Of a stretch of DNA of 64,000 bases, positions 8,052-15,767 are shown one piece after another. Location of the stretch: NCBI GenBank assembly GCA_023397475.1, contig JAEWUD010000015.1, positions 33,272-97,271 of the forward strand, given 5' to 3'. Origin of the DNA: Bacillota bacterium (lineage in GTDB: Bacteria; Bacillota; Clostridia; Saccharofermentanales; Saccharofermentanaceae). The position numbers and the translations under genes were made by a program. How positions within the stretch are numbered: the stretch's first letter is position 1; every line of letters begins with the position of its first letter. Below the pieces are notes generated by a model. It was not told the origin of the DNA and made no database searches. It saw nothing but the letters and a program-made list of their open reading frames with translations.

Positions 8052-9974
8052 TTACAACACACCTCCGATCGCAAAAACCGATACGACCAGAAGGATGCCG
8101 GTGGCAATCGCGACAGACGGACGCCACAGCTTCTTTTCGCCGAAGAATTCTTCCATGTACCAGTTCGACAGGTAGATCTCTTTGTCGCGTCCGAGAGAAT
8201 CCGTGAAATGACGGTCATCTCCCACATTGCCGCCGCCCATATAGGACATGACAATCTTTTTCTTCTTATTAAAGGTTAGGAATCGCACGCCGATCGGAAG
8301 GATCACAATAGCGACCAACATCATCAACATGATATTCAGGTTGCCGGCACTGATAATTGCCGGGATCTCGTTGTGGAACATCTCCGCGAGGAAGGGCTCG
8401 ACGGCATAGGTCGATAACAGAGGAAACATCAGGCAGAGCGCGATCATCAGAAAGGCCTGAACGATCATCGACAGCCATTGTGTCTTGCCGACCTGAGAGT
8501 GCCGCCGGGAAGAATTATGAATCACAGCCATCAACTTGCCGAGCCATTTGGTCCAATAGAAGAGCGTCGTCGCACTGCCGAAGATAACGAAGACGACGAG
8601 AAGAAGGCTATCCGTATCGACAAAAGCCTTGAGGGCGGCCCACTTCGAGATCAGCATGCCGAACGGAGCGAGGAACATTCCCGCGATGCCCGTAATCATA
8701 ATGAAGGCAAGAAACGGCAGCTTGACGATCAGTCCGTGCATGTCCTCGATATTTCGGCTGCCGAGCGAATTCTCAACCGCTCCGACCGACAGGAACATCA
8801 GGGACTTCGAGATCGCGTGGAAGAGCATGAGCAGAATTCCGGCCCAGACCGCCTCATGACGACCGACACCGGCGCACGCGACGATGAGACCGAGATTGGA
8901 GATTGTGGAATACGCGAGAACCTTCTTGGCGTCGCTCTGTGAGATCGCAAGCGCGGATGCCGCGAGGAACGTGAATCCTCCGATGGAGGTCACCAGGACG
9001 CCGGCAAGATTCCCGTCAAATAACGGAGACAATCGAATCAACAGGTAGACACCGGCCTTGACCATCGTCGCCGAGTGCAACAGAGCGGATGTCGGCGTCG
9101 GGGCAACCATCGCGCCGAGGAGCCATCCCGAGAACGGTAACTGCGCACTCTTGGTCATCGCCGCGACCGCGAGAAGAACCAGCGGAATCATCACGACCTC
9201 GCCGGACATTCCCGCGGTCAGAAGGCTGTGAAGATCGGAGACGCCGAGTTGCAACGCGCAGAACACGATCGCAATCGCGAAACACAAACCGCCCAGAAGA
9301 TTCATCCACAGCGCGCGAAAAGCATTCGCCAGCGCGGTTTCCGTCTGCGTGTACCCAATAAGCAGGAAAGAACAGAGACTCGTGATCTCCCAGAAGAAAT
9401 ACATCCACGTCAGGCTGTTCGAGAAAACAAGTCCGAACATCGCTCCCATGAAGATGAAAAGCAACGCAAAGAAGAATCCCGAACGGTCTTTGACCTCCGG
9501 ATGATGTTGATGATATTCCTTCATATAGCCGACCGCGTAGAGAAGAATCAGCGAACCGACAATGCCGACCATCAAGACCGTCATGATCGTCAACTTATCC
9601 GAATACAGGTGTGCGGGTTCGGCGAGCGTCTCGCCGGCGCCCGAGAAAAGCTCGAGCCAAACCATAAGCCCCGTCTGTCCGACAGTAAGAAGTCCCACAA
9701 GAGGCTTTCTGTACTTAATCGCGAAAAACAAAACCAGCGATGCCAATACGATCTCGGCCCCCAAAATGGCCAGATCCACTTCGTGGGTCGACGAAAGAAA
9801 GCTCTTCGCCCCATCATTCAATATGCCCCGGAAGGCATAAAGAAGTGCCGCCGCAATCATCATCGCGCAGCACGTAACAACGAACAATCTTCTCGGCAAT
9901 CCCTGTTTTCGAATCAGCGCTGAACCCAGAGCTGCAACGAACGGAAAGCCGATCAGAAACAATATAATTTCCAT
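8052..9974 (-). CDS. echA: Ech hydrogenase antiporter-like membrane subunit A (NuoL-like)
   Basis: EchA is the large Mrp/NuoL-type ion-translocating subunit. The 640-aa product has about 16 hydrophobic helices. In the antiporter core, the conserved loop Glu is seen in TWMYFFWEITSLCSFLLIG, and lysine-bearing helices follow (TKSAQLPFSGWLLGAMVAPTPTS-like segment around 265-285, SQSDAKKVLAYSTISNLG). It is the first gene of the operon. A TTG codon at 9986 would add four residues but lies directly against the AAGGA site, so the ATG at 9974-9972, 13 bases from AAGGA, is preferred; the choice is not certain. Confidence 0.93.
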   Translation of the reverse strand: MEIILFLIGFPFVAALGSALIRKQGLPRRLFVVTCCAMMIAAALLYAFRGILNDGAKSFLSSTHEVDLAILGAEIVLASLVLFFAIKYRKPLVGLLTVGQTGLMVWLELFSGAGETLAEPAHLYSDKLTIMTVLMVGIVGSLILLYAVGYMKEYHQHHPEVKDRSGFFFALLFIFMGAMFGLVFSNSLTWMYFFWEITSLCSFLLIGYTQTETALANAFRALWMNLLGGLCFAIAIVFCALQLGVSDLHSLLTAGMSGEVVMIPLVLLAVAAMTKSAQLPFSGWLLGAMVAPTPTSALLHSATMVKAGVYLLIRLSPLFDGNLAGVLVTSIGGFTFLAASALAISQSDAKKVLAYSTISNLGLIVACAGVGRHEAVWAGILLMLFHAISKSLMFLSVGAVENSLGSRNIEDMHGLIVKLPFLAFIMITGIAGMFLAPFGMLISKWAALKAFVDTDSLLLVVFVIFGSATTLFYWTKWLGKLMAVIHNSSRRHSQVGKTQWLSMIVQAFLMIALCLMFPLLSTYAVEPFLAEMFHNEIPAIISAGNLNIMLMMLVAIVILPIGVRFLTFNKKKKIVMSYMGGGNVGDDRHFTDSLGRDKEIYLSNWYMEEFFGEKKLWRPSVAIATGILLVVSVFAIGGVL

Positions 9975-10004
9975 GGCTGTAACCAAGTCCTTAAAGAATG
10001 CAAC

Positions 10005-10040
10005 GCGTTGTATGCTACTCCTCTAAATTTTGATTGTCAA
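10005..10040 (-). promoter_or_regulatory. Predicted sigma-A promoter of the ech-hyp operon
   Basis: Reading the minus strand, TTGACA occupies 10040-10035 and TAGCAT occupies 10017-10012 with a 17-base spacer, an exact -35 and a 4/6 match at -10. Transcription would begin about 10005, giving a leader of roughly 30 bases before the echA ATG. It is the only good promoter seen ahead of eleven tightly packed genes. Confidence 0.7.
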
Positions 10041-10058
10041 TATAATTCCGTCGGATGT

Positions 10059-10079
10059 CAAAAATGATTTTCATTTTTG
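10059..10079. promoter_or_regulatory. Fur-family-box-like palindrome upstream of ech promoter
   Basis: A perfect inverted repeat of 9 bases (CAAAAATGA / TCATTTTTG) around a TTT centre. The middle part, AATGATTTTCATT, agrees at 13 of 19 positions with the classical Fur box when aligned by eye. It lies about 19 bp upstream of the -35 of the ech-hyp operon. A metal-responsive Fur-family regulator would make sense for a nickel-iron enzyme, but no regulator gene lies in the window. It could also be a simple AT-rich hairpin. Confidence 0.45.
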
Positions 10080-10388
10080 GTTATATTCATAGAATATCGC
10101 AAAAATCAGTAGCGTGCCGTAGCGATTTTTCCTGTCGACGCTGGCTTCATGCAGAAGCTTGCTATCACGCACCGGGTCATCGGAGCCAACGGAGAACGAA
10201 CTTGAACAAACGAGAAACGATGACAAGCTGAGGGTTTCGACGGTAATAAGAATTCATTAAGAGAGAATATCGCCAAAACCTGTTTTTGTCACCAAGCGGT
10301 ATTCCGGCACCTTCAGATCGCTCGTTATTGTAAAGTTCCGTCTACCCCAGAAAACGCCGGACTGTATTCTCACGCAGATCTCGTTTGT
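10080..10388. other. Gene-free stretch between ech promoter and palindrome array
   Basis: No convincing coding frame. Visible structure: AAAAATC at 10101-10107 and GATTTTT at 10124-10130 form an inverted repeat around two copies of GTAGCG. The rest looks like ordinary intergenic sequence with no RNA gene I can recognise. Confidence 0.5.
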
Positions 10389-10891
10389 ATGGGCGAAATG
10401 GCGGGTCGGGGCCGGTTTCGCCCATAAAGTGGAGGCTGTGAACTTGCGGCAGGAAGACTGAGTCTGGGCGAAATGGATGGTTTGGGGCGATTTCGCCCAT
10501 AAAGTGGAGGGCGTGGGCTCGATGCGGGAAGGCTGAGTATGGGCGAAATGGCGAGTCGGGGGCGGTTTCGCCCATAAAGTGCAGAGCGGGAGTCTGGGCG
10601 AAATCGGGGGATGTGGGTCTTTTCGCCCATAAAGTTAGGATTGAGGTCGCGCGGCGGGAGGGCTGAGTCTGGGCGAAATGGCAAGTCGGGGGCGGTTTCG
10701 CCCATAAAGTGGAGAAGAGGAGTATGGGCGAAATCGGGGCATGTGGGTCTTTTCGCCCAGAAACCTAGAGATTGAGACGAGCGGTAGGAAGGCTGAGTCT
10801 GGGCGAAATGGCAAGTCGGGGGCGGTTTCGCCCATAAAGTGCAGAGCGGAAGTCTGGGCGAAATCGAGGGATAAATGTCTTTTCGCCCATA
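10389..10891. repeat. Array of eight spaced palindromic repeats (75/55-bp periodicity)
   Basis: Eight copies of GGGCGAAA-N17-TTTCGCCC start at 10391, 10466, 10541, 10596, 10671, 10726, 10801 and 10856. In every copy the two arms are offset by exactly 25 bp. Distances between copies are 75, 75, 55, 75, 55, 75 and 55 bp. The 17-base centres fall in two classes: TGGCRAGTCGGGGGCGG-like (copies 1, 2, 3, 5, 7) and TCGGGGNATGTGGGTCT-like (4, 6, 8). Linkers are 42 or 22 bases and are themselves similar (ATAAAGTGGAG at the start, GGCTGAGTCT or GGAGTCT at the end). The pattern A-22-B-42 thus repeats as a 130-bp higher-order unit. The 22-base linker breaks any reading frame, so a repeated peptide is unlikely. 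Each copy could fold as an RNA hairpin or bind a protein dimer. Confidence 0.9.
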
Positions 10892-11021
10892 GCTGACGGC
10901 CTAACAAACTATTTGAAGTGCTAGGCGGCATTGGAGAACCGGCGCAGAGGTCGGAAACTCGAGAACACCGCTCATCCCCATAACGTTTTCGAAAATTCTC
11001 GAAATATAATATCACGTCTTC

Positions 11022-11049
11022 TTGACATCGAACACCGATGCGTTATGAT
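11022..11049 (+). promoter_or_regulatory. Predicted sigma-A promoter of the 11100 gene
   Basis: TTGACA at 11022-11027 and TATGAT at 11044-11049 with a 16-base spacer, 51 bases before the ATG. An AAGGAG ribosome site lies at 11088-11093. Just upstream is an AT-rich stretch with TTCGA/TCGAA inverted halves. Confidence 0.75.
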
Positions 11050-11099
11050 TATGCGTAAAACGATTCATTTCAAGGCCGCGCGCCGCTAAGGAGAACAAT

Positions 11100-11876
11100 A
11101 TGAATATGGCGACACTAAATAAGATCTATCAGGCCCTCCGCCTTGTTCCGTTCCTCATTATGTTCATCGGAATAGGACTTTTGGCTACGAACATCATCGA
11201 GCCCAACATAATGCTTGTGTCGATCATTATTGGCATCGTCGTGATCTTGCAGTTTGCAATGACCATCATAAAGTTTATTCTGTCTCGTGCCGGCTTTTCT
11301 ACCTCTCGAAAAGGACGTGGCGCGAATCCCGGATCTCCCAGCGGTGGGTCGACCGGAGTCAATCCCGGCTTCGGTTCGAGCACTTCCTTTACCTCCTCGG
11401 CTGTCTTTGGTGGTACGCCGGAAAACCCGGTCAATGAGACTCTCGTTTCGCCCTCTTCTGCGGATTATCCGACAGCAGAATCTCCGATCGACTCTGCTTC
11501 CGGCACCGCACCGATTTCTACCCCCATTTACGCTACCGGAGCCCCAATCGTTTCCGCGCCGACTTCGGACCCTTCACAATACTACGATCAGGCGGTCCGC
11601 GACCTTCTCTTGATTGAGAATGTTTTTGCGATCGACGGAACCGGAACGGTTGTGTCCGGCACGCTTCTTCGAGCCTTGGGTGACGGGGATCGGATTCTTG
11701 TTAAGACAGCCAAGGGAAATGTCTATGACTCGCAAGTTTCCGGATTACAGATCTGGCGTGACGGCGAGTTGAAAACAACGACGCGCGCGATTATGGAGGA
11801 CGTGGTGTCCTTCCGACTGGAAAATATTGACGCCAGCCGCATTGCCGCCGGGGATAAGGTCTGCTCCATCGGCTAA
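11100..11876 (+). CDS. Membrane-anchored protein with an EF-Tu domain II-like C-terminus
   Basis: A 258-aa protein with two N-terminal hydrophobic helices (about 13-32 and 36-62), a Gly/Ser/Pro/Thr-rich linker of about 95 residues, and a C-terminal domain (about 163-258). That last domain reads like the beta-barrel domain II of translation GTPases: VFAIDGTGTVVSGTLLRALGDGDRI corresponds to the ...GRGTVVTGRVERG...GDEV pattern of EF-Tu, SelB and relatives. There is no GTPase domain, so it is not a translation factor. Both termini would be cytoplasmic if the helices form a hairpin. It has its own promoter and ribosome site and no operon partner. Function unknown. Confidence 0.8.
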   Translation: MNMATLNKIYQALRLVPFLIMFIGIGLLATNIIEPNIMLVSIIIGIVVILQFAMTIIKFILSRAGFSTSRKGRGANPGSPSGGSTGVNPGFGSSTSFTSSAVFGGTPENPVNETLVSPSSADYPTAESPIDSASGTAPISTPIYATGAPIVSAPTSDPSQYYDQAVRDLLLIENVFAIDGTGTVVSGTLLRALGDGDRILVKTAKGNVYDSQVSGLQIWRDGELKTTTRAIMEDVVSFRLENIDASRIAAGDKVCSIG

Positions 11877-12011
11877 GGTCAAACTTCTTTCAACTTCGTC
11901 GCCCTTCAACTGAGGAAGAACAGGATATGATTCGCAAGATACTTATATTGCTTTGCGCGATCCCATCTCATCTTCCCGCCTGATACCCTAAATATACCTA
12001 CGCCACAAACC

Positions 12012-13820
12012 TTACGCGAACTGACTCTCGTAGAGATCGTAATAGAATCCCCGGGCCGCCAGGAGCTCCTGATGCGTCCCCTGCTCGATCACGCGACCGT
12101 GTCGCATCACCAGAATATGATCCGATGTCTTGATCGTCGACAGACGGTGCGCGATCACAAAACTCGTACGGCCCTTCATCAACAACGCAAAGGCATCTTG
12201 AATCCGCTGTTCCGTCAGGGAGTCTACCGAACTCGTGGCCTCATCCAGAATCAGCATCGCCGGATCGGCGACGAGTGCCCTTGCGATCGTAAGAAGTTGG
12301 CGCTGCCCCGCGGACAACGTCCCGCCGGTCTCGCCGATCACCGTATCATACCCCTGCGACAGGCGTTTGATAAATCCGTGCGCATGAACGGCCTTCGCCG
12401 CGGCGATGACCTCCTCATCGGTAGCATCCGGACGCCCGTATCGCAGATTATCCCGCACCGTCCCCGTGAACAACCACGTCTCCTGCAGAACCATCCCGAA
12501 AGACCTACGCAGGCTCGCGCGAGTAATCTGACGCGTATCATGCCCGTCGACCCGTATTACTCCGGCATCAGGATCGTAGAAACGCATCAACAGGTTGATC
12601 ATCGTCGTCTTTCCCGCGCCGGTGGGACCGACGATCGCGATCCGCTGACCGGGCGAGACGCGAAGCGAGAAATCTTCGATCAGCGGACGGTCCTTCTCAT
12701 ACGCGAAAAACACCCCGTCAAATTCGACCTCTCCCCTCACGTCTTCCGGCACGAGATCCGTCGCATCCACCGGATCCTCGATCTCCTTTGTCTCATCAAT
12801 CAGCGCGAAAACCCGCTCGGCCGAGGCAAACGCCGCCATGACCTGTGACGTGATGTTCGTGATATCGTTGAGCGGCCGGGAGAAGGACGTCCAGTAGGAG
12901 AGGAATCCCGCAATGCTGCCGATCGACAATCCGCCGGCAATCCATCCGAATACCCCGATCAGGATAAACGCCCCATGATTGACAAAACGCGTCGTCGGAT
13001 TCGGCAAAGACGACACAAACTGCGCACGTCGCCCGACCTTCTTAAGACGCTGATTAATCTTCTCAAAATTCTCCTGCTCCGCAGCCTCGCGGCCGAATGC
13101 CTTGACCTCCCGCTGACCTCCGAAAACTTCCTCGACCAGACCGTCGAGCTCACCGATATAAGCCTGCTGTTTCTGGAAGAATTTTCCCGTGACTTTGACC
13201 ATAAAGGTCGCGATCAGGAAGGTAAGAAACGCCGCCGGAAGAACGATCAGGGTCATCCGCGCACTCATTACGAGCATGAAGATCATCGTGCCGATCATCG
13301 TGGCAATACCGGTCACTAGTTGCACCAGTCCTTGCAGAAGCCCGTCCGATATCGCGTCGACATCGTTGACAAACCGCGACAGAATGTCGCCGTGCGACGT
13401 GTGATCGTAGAAGGACAGCGGCAAACGCGACATCCGCGAGAATCCCTCGTCGCGAATCTCCGCCGCGGTTTTGGCTGCGACGATTCCGGACAGGTAATTC
13501 ACGAGTCGCGCGAATCCGGCGGAAACCGCGTACATCAACAGCAAAGTAATAATCACGGCGGCAATCGTTGCGATGTCCACCTGACCCGGCCCGATCATCG
13601 CATCAATCGCACGGCTCATCAGAAACGGCGCCGTGACCTCAATCGCGCATCCGATGGTCGCGATCGCAATGACGGCGGCAAGATATTTTCGCTGGCGGCC
13701 GGCATACGACAATATCCGCTCGAAAACCTTGCCCGAGGGCCGGATCTTCTTCTGACCGAGGCGTTTGGCATCCGGGTGCAAATTGTTCATCCCGGGAAGA
13801 ATGGAAGAAGCTTGTCCCAT
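12012..13820 (-). CDS. Heterodimeric ABC exporter, subunit with catalytic Walker B Glu
   Basis: A 602-aa half-transporter: membrane domain with about six helices (about 40-320) and an ATPase domain. Walker A is GPTGAGKTT, Walker B ends LILDEATSSVD with the catalytic Glu, the switch His is in VIAHRLS, and the signature is the altered LSAGQ. The partner gene upstream has the opposite pattern, as in asymmetric exporters of the TM287/288 and BmrCD type. The start is the ATG at 13820-13818, which overlaps the partner's TAA (TAATG) behind a GAGGTGAGGG ribosome site; a longer start at 13880 lies inside the partner. Substrate unknown; drug or lipid export are possible. Confidence 0.93.
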   Translation of the reverse strand: MGQASSILPGMNNLHPDAKRLGQKKIRPSGKVFERILSYAGRQRKYLAAVIAIATIGCAIEVTAPFLMSRAIDAMIGPGQVDIATIAAVIITLLLMYAVSAGFARLVNYLSGIVAAKTAAEIRDEGFSRMSRLPLSFYDHTSHGDILSRFVNDVDAISDGLLQGLVQLVTGIATMIGTMIFMLVMSARMTLIVLPAAFLTFLIATFMVKVTGKFFQKQQAYIGELDGLVEEVFGGQREVKAFGREAAEQENFEKINQRLKKVGRRAQFVSSLPNPTTRFVNHGAFILIGVFGWIAGGLSIGSIAGFLSYWTSFSRPLNDITNITSQVMAAFASAERVFALIDETKEIEDPVDATDLVPEDVRGEVEFDGVFFAYEKDRPLIEDFSLRVSPGQRIAIVGPTGAGKTTMINLLMRFYDPDAGVIRVDGHDTRQITRASLRRSFGMVLQETWLFTGTVRDNLRYGRPDATDEEVIAAAKAVHAHGFIKRLSQGYDTVIGETGGTLSAGQRQLLTIARALVADPAMLILDEATSSVDSLTEQRIQDAFALLMKGRTSFVIAHRLSTIKTSDHILVMRHGRVIEQGTHQELLAARGFYYDLYESQFA

Positions 13821-15640
13821 TATGCCCTCACCTCCTCTTCCGCCAATTGCGACAAGGCGATCGACCGGTAGGTCGGACACGTTCGAAGAAGCTCCGAATG
13901 CGATCCAAGGCCAACCTGTTGGCCGTCGTCCAGAACAAGAATTGTATCCGCGTTCCGCAATGCCGCGATGCGTTGCGAGACGATCATCATCGTCATCCCC
14001 GTCTCGCGGCTGAGTTCCGCGAGAGATTTACGGAGTTTGGCCTCCGTCGTGTAGTCGAGAGCGGACGATGCGTCGTCAAGAAGTAAGATACGAGGACGTC
14101 GCACGAGAGCACGGGCGATCGACAGCCTCTGCTTCTGACCGCCGGACAGATTCTTTGCTCCGCGAACCACATGAGTCAGAAGCTTCTCCGGCATCCGCTC
14201 CACAAACGCGTCAGCCTGCGCCGCTTGCAACGCCTGCCAGAGTTCCTGCTCCGTCGCATCCGCCTTGCCCCAGCGCAGATTGTCCGCGACGGTCCCGGTG
14301 AAGATCACGGGCTCCTGAAAAACCGCGCCGATCATCCCGCGCAATTCATCATGAGGAATCGAGCCGATCTCGCGACCAAACACGTGGATCCGGCCTTCTC
14401 TGGCCGTATAGAAACCCTCCAGCAAAGAGAGAATCGTTGATTTGCCCGAACCCGTGCCGCCGATGATGCCGAGCACTCCGCCCCGGGCAACCGAGAAAGA
14501 GATTCCGGAGAGTGCGTCCTTCTCACGGTCACCGCCGCCCGAATCCGAATAGGAGAACATCACATCGCGAAAAGCTACCGCCACACCCTCGTCAACCCCA
14601 TTCGCCGATTCCTCAGAATCCGTGCGGAGCTTATCGAGAGAAGGCGAAGAAGACGCTTCATCGACACGAAGGGCGTCTGCCAATTCCGACGCCGGGTCCT
14701 CCGGTGTCGACAAGACCTCGTCGACTCGCGTATAAGACGCGGCCGTCCGCGTAAAAATAACGACCAGATGCGCGACCGCGATCAGTGCGTTCAGAATCTG
14801 GGCCATGTAATTAATAAATGCGATGATTGTTCCCGTCTGCAGGTCTCCGGCGTTCACGCGCCCAGCGCCAAACCATAGGATCGCGGCGACCGACAGATTC
14901 ATGATCAGCATCGTCAGCGGATTCATCAGCGACGAGACACGCATCACGCGAATCACACTGTCACTGTGCCGTAGCACCGCCTCGCGAAAACGTCCGCGTT
15001 CCGCATCGCCCCGTGCGAATGCCCGGATCACCCGAACGCCCGAACAGTTCTCGCGCACAAGCCCGCCGACCCCGTCCAGGCGCTTCTGCACCTCGCCGTA
15101 GAGGGGATACGCGGCCTTCATGACCGCGACCATAACCAGAATAAACAGAGCGACGGCAACCACCACGATCACGGCGAGCGGCACATCCAGAAGCATCGCC
15201 GCGACGATGCATCCGATGCTGACAAACGGCGCGCGCACGAGAAGGCGTATCGTCATCGCGACCGCAACCTGTAACTGGTTAATATCATTCGTCATTCGCG
15301 TCGTCAGCGTATCCGTCCCGAAGCGATCAAAGGTCGCCTGCGAGAATCGGTTCACATGGGAAAACATCGCGCTTCGCACCCGCGTGCCAAAACCCTGCGA
15401 CGCGACCGCAGCCAGATACTGGCAAATCAGGGCGCTAATAAGTCCGACGACAATCGTCAGCAGCATCCGAAGCCCCGTCTGATAAATCACATCCGTATTG
15501 CCAAGCGCGACGCCCTGATCGATGATGATCGCCATCTGCACCGGCAGCGTCAGCTCCAGAATCGCTTCAATCAACTTGAACAGCGGCCCGACGACAAACT
15601 GCGCCTTATACGGTTTGAGAAACGGAACGAAATTCTTCAT
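13820..15640 (-). CDS. Heterodimeric ABC exporter, subunit with degenerate ATP site
   Basis: A 606-aa half-transporter with an N-terminal six-helix membrane domain and a C-terminal ATPase. Walker A is GGTGSGKST and the signature is the standard LSGGQ, but Walker B ends LLLDDASSALD, with Asp replacing the catalytic Glu, and the switch His is Gln (IVSQRIA). This is the usual signature of the non-hydrolysing site in heterodimeric exporters, so it pairs with the downstream gene. About 50 residues between the two domains are Ser/Glu/Asp rich. The ATG at 15640, nine bases after GGAGA, is preferred over a GTG at 15649. The gene starts only 30 bases after an intrinsic terminator. Confidence 0.93.
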   Translation of the reverse strand: MKNFVPFLKPYKAQFVVGPLFKLIEAILELTLPVQMAIIIDQGVALGNTDVIYQTGLRMLLTIVVGLISALICQYLAAVASQGFGTRVRSAMFSHVNRFSQATFDRFGTDTLTTRMTNDINQLQVAVAMTIRLLVRAPFVSIGCIVAAMLLDVPLAVIVVVAVALFILVMVAVMKAAYPLYGEVQKRLDGVGGLVRENCSGVRVIRAFARGDAERGRFREAVLRHSDSVIRVMRVSSLMNPLTMLIMNLSVAAILWFGAGRVNAGDLQTGTIIAFINYMAQILNALIAVAHLVVIFTRTAASYTRVDEVLSTPEDPASELADALRVDEASSSPSLDKLRTDSEESANGVDEGVAVAFRDVMFSYSDSGGGDREKDALSGISFSVARGGVLGIIGGTGSGKSTILSLLEGFYTAREGRIHVFGREIGSIPHDELRGMIGAVFQEPVIFTGTVADNLRWGKADATEQELWQALQAAQADAFVERMPEKLLTHVVRGAKNLSGGQKQRLSIARALVRRPRILLLDDASSALDYTTEAKLRKSLAELSRETGMTMMIVSQRIAALRNADTILVLDDGQQVGLGSHSELLRTCPTYRSIALSQLAEEEVRA

Positions 15641-15669
15641 GAATGTCACTCTCCAACGGTCTTCTCGCG

Positions 15670-15701
15670 AAAAAGGGACGCAAGCATATCGCCTGCATCC
15701 C
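15670..15701 (-). terminator. Intrinsic terminator or attenuator ahead of the ABC exporter
   Basis: On the minus strand an 11-bp stem (GGGATGCAGGC pairing with GCTTGCGTCCC, two G-U pairs) closes a 5-base loop and is followed by TTTTT. It ends the lipoprotein transcript whose stop is at 15768, and lies 30 bases before the ABC exporter ATG. TTGCGG and TAGGAT with a 17-base spacer lie just before it on the same strand, so the hairpin could also be the leader of the exporter mRNA. Confidence 0.8.
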
Positions 15702-15767
15702 TCTTATCCTATCATCGGAGCGGTTCTCCCGCAACGCGGGGACATTTCTGACGAGGTAAGCGTCAGA

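Noticed and set aside
10389..10891. CRISPR array
   Set aside because: Intervals are conserved between copies, the putative repeats have variable centres, and no cas genes are near.
10342..11015. Three overlapping minus-strand open frames with repeated MGE-like peptides over the palindrome array
   Set aside because: The frames hand over to each other because the 22-base linkers shift phase. No ribosome sites, and the conservation is in the DNA palindromes, not in a continuous peptide.
11877..12011. Terminator between the 11100 gene and the ABC exporter
   Set aside because: No stem followed by a T-run was visible on either strand.
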